The notes under the pieces: generated by a model
Told to the model about the DNA's origin: nothing
What the model saw: the letters and a program-made list of their open reading frames with translations, nothing else
Database searches by the model: none
Shown here: positions 1 through 11,081 of the stretch, piece by piece
How positions within the stretch are numbered: position 1 is the first letter of the stretch
Layout: each line of letters opens with the position of its first letter
NCBI GenBank assembly: GCA_032768795.1
Contig: CP136491.1
Coordinates: 1,240,001-1,304,000 of the forward strand
Length of the DNA stretch: 64,000 nt
Reading direction: 5' to 3'
DNA from: Tremella fuciformis
Taxonomy: Eukaryota; Basidiomycota; Tremellomycetes; Tremellales; Tremellaceae
Position numbers and translations under genes: made by a program

Positions 1-774
1 GTGCCTCCCCTGATCCGGATGGTGGATGCATCTCTTGCCTGCCGGTTTTGGTAGAGATTTGCTGAGCATCCCCATCTCGTTTACGCTCTCGCCCTTTTGT
101 TGACGTCGGCGGTGTTCATCGGCAACCCTATCGATAACCTCGTCGAGATGGATCTTGTTCGACGAGGTCCCTGAGTAGAAGGTCGATGCGAGGAGGCCGT
201 ATGAGGACGGTAGGCGACGGATGGCGGCGTATGCGCCGATCTGGTTGGCGAATTGCTCAAGGGTGAGCTTGGAAGTGATGGCGGAGGAGGTGATTTCGGC
301 CAACTGTGACCGGATAGCAGTGAGATGAGGTTCGGGGTCCTCATTCTCTGGGATGGTCTCGCCAAATATCGATGACCATAATTCGGCTAGGCGAGATCCG
401 TTATCGGCCCCATATGTGGTGACCAGGTGATCGTAAAGCCCCTTCGGTTGAGGATTCTCGAAGTCGATCAGGCTCGAGGGAAGCTTATTTTGGACAGTCT
501 CTGTCAGACTGCCGTAGAGAGTGGAGAGGGCGGTGGACTGCTCCTTCTCATGCTCGTATAGAGCAACTGCTCTCTTTGATGTCTCGGCTGCTGTGGCCGG
601 ACTTGACACTGGATATCGAGCCTCGACGAGTGCTCGGATCGCTGACGCGTCTTTGGTGATGTGTGGGACGAGGCCGGCGGATCCGAGGACGACTCGAATC
701 TCGCGCACCCACTGGGCGTAGTTGTCGCGCCCGTTGAGCTTACGCTCTTCTTTCACCGTATGCACAGATGGCAT
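1..774 (-). CDS. Ty1/copia-type Gag, partial (runs off left edge)
   Basis: A single open frame runs from an ATG at 774 down to base 1 with no stop (258 codons); an in-frame TAG lies upstream of the ATG, so this start is well fixed. Near residue 13 the protein has the copia Gag signature LNGRDNYAQW, followed by a helical UBN2-like Gag region containing LTLEQFANQIGAY, and ends at the window edge in a Cys/His stretch (CIHHPDQGRH) that resembles the start of a zinc knuckle. Family knowledge: this is the capsid-forming N-terminal part of a Ty1/copia polyprotein, with protease, integrase and reverse transcriptase expected to the left of the window. No intron is seen. Whether the whole element is intact cannot be judged. 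Confidence 0.8.
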   Translation of the reverse strand, partial: MPSVHTVKEERKLNGRDNYAQWVREIRVVLGSAGLVPHITKDASAIRALVEARYPVSSPATAAETSKRAVALYEHEKEQSTALSTLYGSLTETVQNKLPSSLIDFENPQPKGLYDHLVTTYGADNGSRLAELWSSIFGETIPENEDPEPHLTAIRSQLAEITSSAITSKLTLEQFANQIGAYAAIRRLPSSYGLLASTFYSGTSSNKIHLDEVIDRVADEHRRRQQKGESVNEMGMLSKSLPKPAGKRCIHHPDQGRH

Positions 775-909
775 GACGGAGGACCACTTCGAGGCTGGCG
801 GTGCGTAGGCAAGGTCGACGAGTTTGTTGACGCGTTCTATCTACCGCGACTTGTCGAATGAGACGTTACCACGACGGAATCTTAGCTCTGAGGCAATGGG
901 ATTCCGGTC

Positions 910-990
910 ACCTGTTGCCCGCTCAGCACTTGCTATGAGTGATGCATTCGGACTTACCTGTTGCCCGCTCAGCACTTGCTATGAGTGATG
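910..990. repeat. 35-bp direct repeat, period 46
   Basis: An identical 35-bp sequence occurs at 910-944 and 956-990, separated by 11 bp. Just before the first copy there is a sequence loosely like the spacer, so this is a tandem repeat of about 1.8 units. It sits upstream of the copia Gag start (that gene points left), where a 5' LTR or leader would be expected. Bases 775-1076 otherwise hold no gene that I can support. Confidence 0.85.
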
Positions 991-1076
991 AGGAGGGCAA
1001 CAGGCGGCGGCATTCTACAAGGTCGTCGAGGGTGTCGGCGTTATATGCGGAGTTATCGTTGTGGCAGCTTCCCCTG

Positions 1077-1139
1077 CCTCGTCGAGGATGAACCTCGTCG
1101 AGGCACAACCTCGTCGAGGATGTGTGTGCCTCGACGAGG
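1077..1139. repeat. CCTCGWCGAGG minisatellite, left cluster
   Basis: Four copies of the interrupted palindrome CCTCG-W-CGAGG start at 1077, 1093, 1109 and 1129 (spacings 16, 16, 20). The first three read CCTCGTCGAGG and the fourth CCTCGACGAGG, its reverse complement. The cluster lies where the 5' part of the neighbouring Ty3/gypsy element is missing, so it may mark a deletion or insertion junction. Confidence 0.85.
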
Positions 1140-2816
1140 CTACTCGAGGCTGAGTCAAGCTCATGTGAGCGTACTACCTATTTCCGTCGCATGTTGCGAG
1201 CGTTGGTGGAAGACGAAGAAGGAGGAGAAGACGAAGAAGAAGGAGAAGACGAGGAAGGAGAATTGAGGGGACTGTCTCGAGGAGAATTGAAGGAAGGGCA
1301 GGGCGGAGATGAGGACTTGAAGGATACATTGGAGGAGCTTGGGGAGCTAAGAGAGGAGAAGAGGATTACAAAGGAGGAGAACCCAAGGGCATGGTCACTG
1401 GCAAAAAGACTGGGCCTCGACGAGGCAAGCAAGATCAAGTTCGACGAGGATGGTCTACTCAGGATCAACGGGCGACTCTACATCCCGGACATCAAACAGG
1501 CAAGAGTAAAGGTCATGCGAGATCACCACGAGGGGCAATTGGCTGGACATCCTGGAGTTGCGAAGATGCTGGAGCTGGTTAGGAGGGAGTACTGTTGGTT
1601 GGGACTAAGACGGGATGTGGAGAAGTATGTGAGAGGGTGTGCAGTGTGTCAGCGGTGCAAACCGGTGCGTCAGCGTCCCCATGGACTGTTACACAGCCTG
1701 GAGATTGCTGACAGGCCATGGTCCTCGATATCCATGGACTTCATCGAGGAGCTTCCCGCCAGCTCGGGCTTCAACTCGATCCTTGTCGTCGTCGACCGGC
1801 TCACCAAATGGGCTATCTTCATCCCTACGACAACTCGGCTCAACACGGCAGGCCTGGTCGACCTTGTCCTCGACAATGTGGTAGCGCAGCATGGGCTACC
1901 CACGAGCATCATCTCGGATAGAGGAAGCAAGTTCACCAGCAAGCTGTGGGGGGCAATGTGCAACACCCTCGGCATCAAGGTCAGCCTTTCGACGGCCTTC
2001 CACCCTCAGACGGATGGGCAGACAGAGAGGACAAATCAAGCTCTCGAACAATACCTGAGGATCTTCTGCGACTACAAGCAGGACAACTGGGCTACTCTCC
2101 TCCAGCGAGCGGCATTCGCGTACAACAACTCAATGCATTCGGCAATCATGATGACGCCCTTTGAAGCAAACTTCGGCTATGCCCCAAGGTGGGCAGAATC
2201 CATCGTCGTCGAGGGAGAAGCTCGAGAGATCCCATCAGTCGTTGAGAAATTTGCCTCGCTCGAGGAGGTGCACGCCTTGTGCAAGAAGAACATCGAGCTC
2301 GCCAATGAGGCATACGCAAGAGGGTACAACGCCAAGCATCAGGAGGCCCCCGAGATGAAGGTAGGGGACCAAGTGATGCTGTCGATGGAGAACATACAAA
2401 CTCGACGACCTTCGAAGAAGCTCGACTTGAAATGGTGTGGACCCTATAGGGTCATCGCAAAGGCGGGCAGCGCGTACAAGCTTGAGTTGCCCGACACAAT
2501 GAAGGTCAATCCAGTCTTTTCGGTGGACCGACTCAAGGTATTCGAGCCACCAACGCTCCCAGGACAAACATACGATCCGCCAGGGCCTGTGGAAGTCGAC
2601 GAGGAAGGGGAATCATTCGAGGTGAAGAGGATCATCGACTCGAGGAAAAGGAGAGGACGATTGGAGTACAAGGTGGAGTGGCTCGGGTATGAGGGAACGG
2701 ATGAGGCGACAACATGGGAACCGGCAGGGAACATTGATGGAGCCTGGGCGAGCATTGAGAAGTTCCACAAGGAGAACCCGGAGAAACCAGGAGGCCAAGC
2801 AGCAACCAGGGCCTAA
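1122..2816 (+). pseudogene. Ty3/gypsy chromovirus pol, 5'-truncated (integrase + chromodomain)
   Basis: This open frame encodes only the 3' half of a Ty3/gypsy polyprotein. After an acidic Glu-rich linker come an H2C2 integrase zinc finger (HHEGQLAGHPGV then CAVCQRCK), an integrase core with all three acidic residues (SMDFIEEL; SDRGSKF; FHPQTDGQTERTNQ), and a C-terminal chromodomain (VEWLGYEGTDEATTWEP). Gag, protease, reverse transcriptase and RNase H are absent upstream, where the frame dissolves into the CCTCGWCGAGG repeats. The frame opens with GTG at 1122; the first in-frame ATG is at 1191. The downstream frame has no stops, so truncation may be fairly recent. Its sequence is quite different from the intact chromovirus at 22.5 kb, so it represents another lineage. 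Confidence 0.85.
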
Positions 2817-2940
2817 GTGAAGTAGCGACAGAGCATAGGCTGAGAAGCAGTGAGCGGTGAGAAACATACATGCGGCAAGGTACAAGAGTCAAGACGGCAA
2901 GAAGCAAGAAGCAAGAAGTCAAAGACAAGACAAGCTACGG

Positions 2941-4537
2941 TCAAGATGTTCCCTCGAGGAACTCCCCAAGTGTCAACTCGTCGAAGTTAACACCCAAGTC
3001 ACCTGCGATGTCTCGCGCCCGTGAGATAAAGTAGGTACGCATCGGTGCTTGAGTCTCTCGGCGAGCGAAGTGACTCAATTGAAATAACTCTTGCCACCGG
3101 CGGTCTGGGGCAGAGGTCGAGGTCATTGGAGCGGGTGGTGGTGGTGTTGGCGGCGGTAGCTGCATCATGGGCGGGGGTGGAGACCAGTGAGAAGTCCTTG
3201 ACGGTCCGGCTTGAGGTACAGGATCGAGTCCGCCATCCCCTAGCCAACCCGTGCCAGCGTCGCCCATCGGTTCCGGAGCAGGGGGAGGGAGCGGGCTCAG
3301 CCTACTCGTCGAGGTAGGATGCCCCGAACGGAGCTTCTTGTGTGCCAACGGTGACGAGATGGGCGAGGACGAAGAGCGAGCCCGACGTTTCTCTCTTCCC
3401 TTTCCCTTCCCTTTCTTCCCAGAAGCCTTGACCGTGCCCGCTAGGTCGATGTTGGCGAGGCCAGCAGCCAAGGTCGTCGACGTGGACCGGGCTGCAGCGA
3501 GTCGGCCGGAGCGTCGGGCGCCGGGCGTGATGGGCGAGGGAGACGTGCCGCGGGCGAAGGACACCTGACGGCGCCGTGCCGATGACGAGGGGCCAGGAGT
3601 TACCGTGCCGAACGAGCAGGCCAGGGTGCCGCACGTTAAGCACTTCACTTTCTTGCCTTCCTCGACGATGCGACACGGGAGGTCGTCCGCGACACATGCC
3701 TCGCATCGCTCATCTCCCTCCAGGACCCGGATTGGCCGTGAACCCGCTTGTTGCTGAATGTCAGAGGATACTAAACAGCTGACAATACTCACCCGGGCCC
3801 ATGTCAGAGATCTGTTGTATCCCCGCTGTCCTCGGTCGGGGTAGTGGGAGCCTACTGATCAGTTTGGGCGAAGCTTGCAGACTTTACTCACCAAAGAATG
3901 AACGGTCCAATGGCTCTGACTCTGGGACCGGCAGTCCCCATCCTTTCTTCACATAGTATGCCTCCTCGGAGGCATTACGCGGGTCAAATCGCCGGCTAGG
4001 AGAAATCTCCTCCTCGGACAAGCTCGACGATGCCGGAGTGTCGGGCGCTAGCTCGTCCACATCAGCCTCTACATCCAACTCCTCCTCCCCCTCTTCCTGT
4101 GGGACATCTGCGGCGGGTGCCGCATCGCTGGGTAGCTCCGCAGCTTGTTCGTCGGGCGGTGGGATGACTCCGGCGGCGGGGAGTGGAACAGCCTCGTCGA
4201 CTGTTGGGATGTCGGCAGTCGTGGCGGCTTGTGTGGGGGATGGGAAGGGGGTACCTTCGGGTTGGGCGGTGCCGGCACGAGATGGGGATGGGTTGGACAT
4301 CGAGTCGACACTGACAGTCTCAAATCGAGAATCGGTTTCTGTGCAGAGTGTTACTGACCCGTCTGAGTCAGAAGATGCCTCGTCTATAGTTGCCGTAGGG
4401 GTTGTAGAAGAAGGATAGGACAGCGCGTTGTCTAGAGAACTGCTGTCGAAGAGGATGTAGGGAGATGGAGGGGGCGAGCTTGTGGTAAAGGTGGATGCGT
4501 CGAGTGTTCTTGGCCTCGAGAGGTGTAGCCAGGACAT
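2941..4537 (-). CDS. Antisense cysteine-cluster protein of chromovirus remnant
   Basis: Three exons fit in frame: 4537-3892, 3851-3793 and 3753-2941, with introns of 40 and 39 nt, giving 505 residues from an ATG at 4537. The N-terminal 200 residues are acidic and Ser/Pro-rich. About residue 240 there is a cysteine cluster, CEAC-x6-C then CLTC-x4-CSF, preceded by the motif IRVLEGDE. The middle is Lys/Arg-rich (KKGKGKGREKRR) and then Pro-rich, and the end is a short helical block. It converges on the chromodomain pol gene, with stop codons about 125 bp apart. A gene with a matching cysteine cluster lies in the same antisense position inside the intact chromovirus at 28.1-29.05 kb. I infer nucleic-acid binding from the cysteines and basic tract; the function is unknown. 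Confidence 0.65.
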
Positions 4538-5154
4538 AAGGCGTGAGTTGAGGTTGATGGTGGGGATGAGAGCGCTGACGCCCTCTCCCCCCTCTGTTTA
4601 TGTCGTTTTCGAGCATCCCGCGACATGGCGACGCCCTCGAGCAACACGAGGCTACCTCGACGACGGATTGGCAGTCCTTTCACCGTTTCCTTGACGACCG
4701 CTCGACGACTTGTCGCCAGAGTTTCGCTCCCGTTACAAGCGACGTCATTCGACTGCTATCTCGACTCATGGATCGGCAATGCGGGTGTGCTCGACGAGGA
4801 CGAGGACGAGGACGAGGATGAAGGCTGGAGTGGATGGAGATAGCGCGTGTCTCGCAGGAGCTCGACTTCAAAGGTGGGCAGAGTGTCACGACGGCCACGC
4901 CCTCGACGACCTACGCACGTGACCGACACCTCTCACGTGGCCGACACGTGACCTACCTCGGGCTGGAGAACCTCGACGAGGGAGTAGACGTTGGATGAAC
5001 GCGCGACGACGGGAAGCAGGCGCAGAGTCATATAGGATGCCCCGGGCGCCCGTCGTAGTTCTTCAGCACTCTCGGATTGAGTCTCATGGATCACCATTGA
5101 CGATCTCACTCTCTCCGTGGCACGCAGCGTGGCTGAGTCGCACTCACGCTGTAT

Positions 5155-5239
5155 CCTCGACGACCTTGTTACCTCGACGACCTTGTAACCTCGACGAGGA
5201 TCCAACCTCGACGAGGATCCTACCTCGACATCCTCGTTT
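5155..5239. repeat. 17-bp minisatellite (CCTCGACGA type), right cluster
   Basis: Five units of 17 bp begin at 5155, 5172, 5189, 5206 and 5223; each starts CCTCGACG or a variant, and the third and fourth carry the full CCTCGACGAGG palindrome. Scattered single copies of CTCGACGA also occur between 4640 and 4990. The same core builds the 1077-1139 cluster, so the two clusters bracket the chromovirus remnant and its antisense gene. Between 4538 and 5260 I see no gene. Confidence 0.85.
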
Positions 5240-5260
5240 CTACCCCTTTATCCTTTATTC

Positions 5261-6440
5261 TTGACTCTGATATTGTGCGAGAGGGCCTCTGCCAACGGGA
5301 GAGCGCAGCATCGTGACACTGCTTTCGCCAGAAAGTGCATTACAGCGTCCCGAGCCCAAGTGCGACAGGCCATCCACGATCTCGACTCGGACGAGGCCCG
5401 ACGCCGCTTCGCTCAAACAACAGCACGAAGGGTCTATGCTGTCCCATTTGCCAATAGCTTGTGGCATATCGACGGCCATCACAAGCTCATCGACGTCAAG
5501 ATCGTCATACACGGCGGCATCGACGGCAAGTCTCGGAAAATCGTCTTCTTAAAGGCTAGCACGAACAATCGAGCAGCGACGGTCTATGAGAGCTTCCACG
5601 CCGCTGTGGAGCGCTTTGGGCTTCCTAGCCGAGTCAGGGGAGACTATGGGAAGGAGAATCTTGAAGTTAAAGCGTTCATGGAGGCCAAGCGAGGTACGTC
5701 TCACGCCAAGGCTGGGCTGATTGTTACAGGCCGCGAACATCATGCCTTCATCCAAGGCCCATCTACAAGGAACCAGAGGATAGAACGCTTCTGGGTAGAC
5801 CTGCAGTGGCGGTGCACATTCCGATATCGCCTGCTCTTCGATCAGTTCAAGGCAAAGGGCATCCTGAGCGTCGAGAACCCGTTCGACATTTGGTGTTTAC
5901 ACCTCTGTTACCTTCCTATGCTCAACCAGAGCCTGGAGAACACCGCCACGGACTGGAACAGACATAAGATGGATGACCTGGGCGGTCAGAGCCCAGATCT
6001 GATGTGGTGGGACAGTGAGTCGGCTTCATGACGGGTGTGTCCTGCTCATGAAAGGTGTTCTTGATGCGGACGCCCGTGGTATCGACATATTGGCCGATCC
6101 CGACGCAATAGTGGGCAGAGAGGGATCACAGGAGGCAGGCAATGCTGCAGGCGGACCGCTGGCTTTCGCAGAATACGGGCTGGACACCTACGGCCTTCGA
6201 CAGGATGGTCAAATTTCGCCCGATGACCCACATGTTGAGATCCAGCCCGTCCTAGGTCTGATCCCCCCCGAAATTGTGGCTGCGCTTGAAGATCCAGGCT
6301 TCCAGAGCCGCTTACTAGAGCGCATTGGGCCATGGACGCTTGGTATGGATGACTGGGGTGAGAAAAGGTACCGACAATGTCGCTCAGAGATAGATGAGTT
6401 CCTGCACAGCCAATTTCCCGCCTTATTTGGTCCCGGATGA
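5261..6440 (+). CDS. DDE integrase-core protein, orphan, 5' end unresolved
   Basis: Two exons join in frame: up to 6014, then 6055-6440 after a 40-nt GT..AG intron. Exon 1 contains a retroviral-type integrase fold with spaced acidic residues: WHIDGHHKLI, then RVRGDYGKENLEV, then NQRIERFW. This matches the integrase-core family that is common in basidiomycetes and not attached to an LTR element. Exon 2 is an acidic tail ending FPALFGPG. No ATG is seen at the start: the frame begins with TTG at 5261 directly after the 17-bp tandem repeat, so an upstream exon or the true N-terminus is missing or truncated. Catalytic acids are present, but whether it mobilises anything is unknown. Confidence 0.7.
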
Positions 6441-6728
6441 CGCTACATGCATGGGAATCGCACAGCCCATAGCCCCAGACCTGCTGAGCACGCAGATATC
6501 TCATGCATCCCATTTGGGCTGAATCCTGTTGAAGGAGACAAGAGAAGGAGATACCTCGGCCTCATCGTCACCTGCCCGAGCTCGCCGCCCTTCCGCCTCT
6601 CTCCCCACCACCTTTGGGCTATGTCACTTGCGGACGAATCGCGATGTCTGCTTTTCAGCCATTACTTCATCAATACTTAACATAAAGAAGCCAAACAACG
6701 ATGGGAGAGAAGACCGAACTCGCCTGGA

Positions 6729-8380
6729 TCACATCGTGGTGCTTGCGGCATTATCAAGCGTGCCGGCACGGGCCGAATTTCGAGTAACGCGTGGCACCGT
6801 TTCTTGATGGGGTGCGAACAGTGGGGACCACTCGATCCTCGGCCTCTTAGTCTTGGGGGTGCGTTTTCCTTTCGTACTTGGGGAGATCAGGTCCAGGGCG
6901 TTGTCCGGAGCTGTGCCAGCAGCTCCGGACTCCCTCTGACTTGATTGAGCGTCGCTGACCAGGGTCAAACCGCCTGTGACGGTCTGACTCTGTGCGCTCA
7001 TGGTTGCCTCTGACGACGTGTCGGACAGGACGATAGGACCGCCCAGTCCAGTTCCTGTGGCCTGGAAGTCTGTGGCAGCAGCTTCTTCGGCCACAGGAAC
7101 AAGGGACAAGCGATCCTGCGCACCCAATGTACGTCGTCTTGGGGCAACCAAGAGCCTTAGAGAGTCTCTGGCATTGGCAGGCGATACCTCTGCGGTCCTG
7201 GTGTTCATCTTGGGCTGACCGAAGCCCAAAACCCTGTCTTTGAGAGCTCGATCGTTCGACTTGCGGGCCTGGGCAACCTCATACCCATGGACAGCGTCGC
7301 GCCAGTCCTGCAGAAAGCTCTCGAGCTCCTCCTCACCGGTATACACGGGATTGACGGGGGTGATGATCCCTAGGCCGCCATCCTCAAAGAAACGGTCAAG
7401 GTTGCGAGCTGCGGTCGATTTGGCTCGAGGGCCATGATAGAGACAAGTGCCGTCATCCTCGCTGCCTATCCAACTAGGAGGTCAGCCAGCGGACAGCCGA
7501 CTGCGCCCAGGAGGGGACTTACTGGTAATCAACGATGTCAAGAGCCACGGCGGCCGGCAGGGCCTTGGTCACTTCGTCCCGGACATCATCGATCGTCATG
7601 CCATAGGAAAAGACGGGATAGCCAATGAACTGCCGCTTCCTGCAGACCCTGCGCAAGATCTCGACCTTTTCGTCGGTCCATGGGGTGTTCTCGGCAAAGA
7701 TCTCGCTGGCGGGGACGTAAATAACCTACAGAAGTGAGCAGCAACTTGCTACGGTGAAAGGCAGAGAGGTACTCCTCCGACAGGCTGATTCTTAAGCTGC
7801 ACTGCGTGATCCTTGGCTAGAGGCGCCTGGAACGGTTTGGTGACGGCGGGGGCATGCTCAGGACCCTTGGACAGCTCGGCAGAGGTCTTATTGGTTGCCA
7901 CACGTCCTCCAATGGACTTCCGGCCTGCTTTGGACGCCGCCCAACCCGCCCGAATGTTGCTGGCCGACTGGAGGCCAAACGAAGAGGCTGTTTCGGCTCG
8001 GACAACATTGTTGGGCTGCCTGAGGGTGCCCTCAGTGTAGAAAGACGTGGCTGACGCCAACGGGGTCGGTGTCTGGTGTTCAAGACCGTCGGGAGCATTG
8101 GGTATGGTTGGCGGGGTGACACCGAAGGAGGGGGTGATAGCCGCCGAAGTCAGCTGCGTCGGTCCCGTGGCCCCCAGAGCCTTGAGAACGGCTGGGAGGG
8201 CAGCTGGGTCGGTCTTGGCAAGATGAGCAACGACCTTGGCCAGCTGAGTGTCCATGAGAGTCTGCAAATGAGCATGGCAATCGAGAGAAGGTGGTAGAAA
8301 CTCGGTCAACCTACCATGTTCCCTCCCTCATCAGCCGAAGACGTCTCAGAGGCGTTATGCATGGTATTGACGCGTTGCAT
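6729..8380 (-). CDS. Hypothetical protein, 500 aa
   Basis: Four exons fit exactly: 8380-8315, 8261-7773, 7725-7523 and 7473-6729, giving 500 residues from an ATG at 8380. The most protein-like region is encoded by exons 3 and 4 (about residues 186-300): IYVPASEIFAENTPWTDEKV, then a block including FSYGMTIDDVRDEV and DRFFEDGGLG. The N-terminal part is Ala/Thr-rich, and the C-terminal 150 residues are low-complexity with a basic patch (KGKRTPKTKRPR) that could be a nuclear localisation signal. I do not recognise the family. It is divergent from PPM1, with 257 bp between the two starts, so both promoters probably lie there. Confidence 0.6.
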
Positions 8381-8637
8381 TACGTGTAATCGAGTGCGCT
8401 GAGTCGAATGGTGGTGGTCTCGAGGCTGTAGCTTCAAAACTGAGCAAGATAACGCGACTTATGATAGATGGGATGTATGGGATGAGGTTAAAATCGCCTC
8501 GGGACTTTTGAGGCCGCTGGCCCGTCATACTTTACCCCACTTTACCCCACTCGGCATTGACCACTGACCATCAAGTGCTGAGCATGATTTGCTTCTCTCA
8601 TTCTCCATCTGCAGCACGGTCACGAAGCAGGCCCGCC

Positions 8638-9804
8638 ATGTTGCCGCCCCACACTACACGCAAGAGCTACGAAGACCCAGACGAGCCGATCAGAGGCACT
8701 GACACCGACGCCGCGTCGTCACGCCTCTCGGCCGTCTCCCTGGGTTACCTCGACGACCCATTCGCCGCCCTGCTGCACAAACCCTCGGCGGGAAGTTCAA
8801 GCAGGAAACCCCCATTGATCAATGTGGGCACGCATCACCGGACCTGGGCCCTCGACAGGCTTGTGGACGGATTCTTTGAAGCTTGCGAGGCGGACGGGGT
8901 GGAAGGACAGGTCGTCAGTCTTGGAGCGGGGAGCGATACGCGGTTCTGGCGGCTCATGGTGGGTCTCATAATCATAGCTAGCTGTCGCGTAACGATGTAC
9001 AGAGCTGATTAGTAGAGCCGCGAGCATCCTCCAGCTCTACGCCACTACATCGAGCTCGACTTCCCCAGCATGACTTCACTCAAAGCGCAGCGTATAGCCC
9101 GCTCGCCGCGCCTCTCCTCGCTCTCGTCCCCGGCCTCCTCTCCACAACGGCCTCAAGTACTGCACGGCGGCCAAGGACTCACGTCTCCACGGTATACGCT
9201 GCTGCCGCTTGATCTACGCACCGAATCGCTGGACGCTGTGTTGCCCTACCTCGACCCCACACTGCCCACGCTCTTCTTGGCCGAATGTGTGCTGTGTTAC
9301 ATGACGACTGAACAGGGCGAGGAGGTGATACGTTGGTTTGGGAGTAGGTTCGAGCGGTGCATGGGAGTCATCTACGAGATGTGCGGGCTCGACGATCAGT
9401 TTGGAAGGGTCATGCGCAGGAATCTCGCTGTGAGCTGTCGACGCAAATTCATACGACTTGTGATATCGCTGACTGTACTTTTAGAGCAGGAATCTGTCAC
9501 TGCCAGGCGCTGTCTATCCCACGCCGGCCACACAAGCAGAACGGTTCAAGTCGGAAAGACTGGGATATGCAGTTTTTGAGCATGCTGCTGGCAGGAGTCT
9601 GTGGAGCGTGAGAGAAGCAATCCCAGAGGAGGAGCTGCGGAGGTTAGTCCTGTCCTATCATTGAAGTGGGCGAAGGAAGCGAACAAAGCTCATGTCAGGA
9701 TATCCCGGCTGGAGATGTTAGACGAGATCGAGGAGCTCAAGCTGGTGCTTGAACATTACTGCATAGCATGGGGTAGTAAAGGCGTACGAGAAATATCAAC
9801 GTGA
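8638..9804 (+). CDS. PPM1: Leucine carboxyl methyltransferase (PPM1/LCMT1)
   Basis: Four exons (8638-8958, 9016-9429, 9485-9642, 9699-9804) give 332 residues, close to the usual size. The enzyme methylates the C-terminal leucine carboxylate of the PP2A catalytic subunit with S-adenosylmethionine, which controls assembly of PP2A holoenzymes in the cytosol. Visible landmarks are the SAM site VVSLGAGSDTRFWRL, the HYIELDFPSMTSLK strand, the LFLAECVLCYM motif, and the C-terminal ELKLVLEHYCIAWG typical of LCMT1. The start MLPPHTTRKS was chosen because upstream in-frame residues look like 5' UTR. All splice phases agree. No defects are seen. Confidence 0.9.
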
Positions 9805-9827
9805 ACGAGCCGTCAGGACGAGAAGAT

Positions 9828-10625
9828 CTATCGTCGAGAAACTGGGCGCAATCGCTCTAAGAGACGGCGTGCCCGGTGCTTCTGGCCTGCTTCGTCCTTG
9901 CCCTTGACCTCTGTGGAAGGTCCGCTCAGCTGGTCGGTGGTGGGGTCTGCTGTCTGACCGGGTTCGTCAATTCCGCTTTGCAGTGCTGTGGCCGTGCTGT
10001 CATCTGCAAAGATAGCCGAAGAGGATGCATCGCAGATCGGGGCATCAAGGGTAGGTGATTCTAACGAAGTCAGCGAACTCGCTGCCTTCTTCACCCCGTG
10101 TTGTCGACTTGCTACTCCACCTGCTATCTTTCTCAAGCGTCACGAACTCGTCCTGACGCGCTCGACCTGGCCCAAACGATGTTCAGGGATGATGCACTCA
10201 CCAGAGAGGTCGCCGGGCGTGTCATCGATTGGCGCAGCTGACCAAGGAGTATGCGCTTGTGTCTCGTTTTCCTTGGGAAGAACCCCCGTGTAAGCGTACC
10301 TTACACTGGGATGCACTAGGTGTCTCGTCGGCTCGTCCAGATCGATCTCCTCGTCCGGTGGCAAGTTTGTGGAATAATATTTCTTGGCGGCTGCGCTCAG
10401 CACCGTGGAGATATGCTGAGTGCTGTCTGAGTCAACAGGTTGGCCATCCGACCCGGTAAATGGGTATGAAGGGTAGTCATACAAATCTCCATCGGGTGTC
10501 CGCCAATCAGTCTCTGCCTTCTTTGTGAGACGTTTGTTGGTCGCAGTCTGGTCATGAATCTCATTATTGTGCGAATGTTCACCCATCTGAGACGCTGATA
10601 CTTCGTCTGTAGGCTTAGAGGACAT
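9828..10625 (-). CDS. Hypothetical protein, about 238 aa
   Basis: Two exons, 10625-10202 and 10120-9828, join in frame across an 81-nt intron. The ATG at 10625 begins MSSKPTDEVSAS; the frame is open farther upstream to about 11081 but that part does not look like protein. The product is hydrophilic and probably mostly disordered. It has a Tyr/Pro patch (GDLYDYPSYPF), an acidic patch (PPDEEIDLDEP) and an Arg-rich C-terminus (HRARRLLERLR). No domain is recognised and an upstream exon is possible. It is the last of five unknown genes that run leftward between 9.8 and 16.5 kb. Confidence 0.45.
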
Positions 10626-11081
10626 CAATAGCCGTAGCTTTGAAAGCAAATTGCAATATAAGTGGTCAGATCGAAATGATTCACACGAGCATCTGGGGGA
10701 GCTTCTAATATATCTAAGCAAAGAGACCGACTCGCTGTCAGAATTGACTGCAGAATGGAGGCCTCCTTTATGTAAGGATGAATGTGACATCAGTATCTTC
10801 GAAACGTGTGATACGAGCTCAACGGATTGCACAAGACCCACTTGCGCCAATCTTCGCTTAGAACTGCCACGCACGGTCCTTATCGGGAGAATGATGCAGG
10901 AGTGACTAGTACGCCTCCGCAAGCACTCTTTGACCGAGGGTGGGTCGAGAGGCATGATACGGCCTTGGAGGGTTGAGACATCGGAGCCCCCACATGTAAA
11001 AGACCAGAGAGAAGTATAAACCTCCCCGAGAGGCGAGCCCAATGTGCCATCAATATGCGGAAGTCGTGCACAATACATCAT

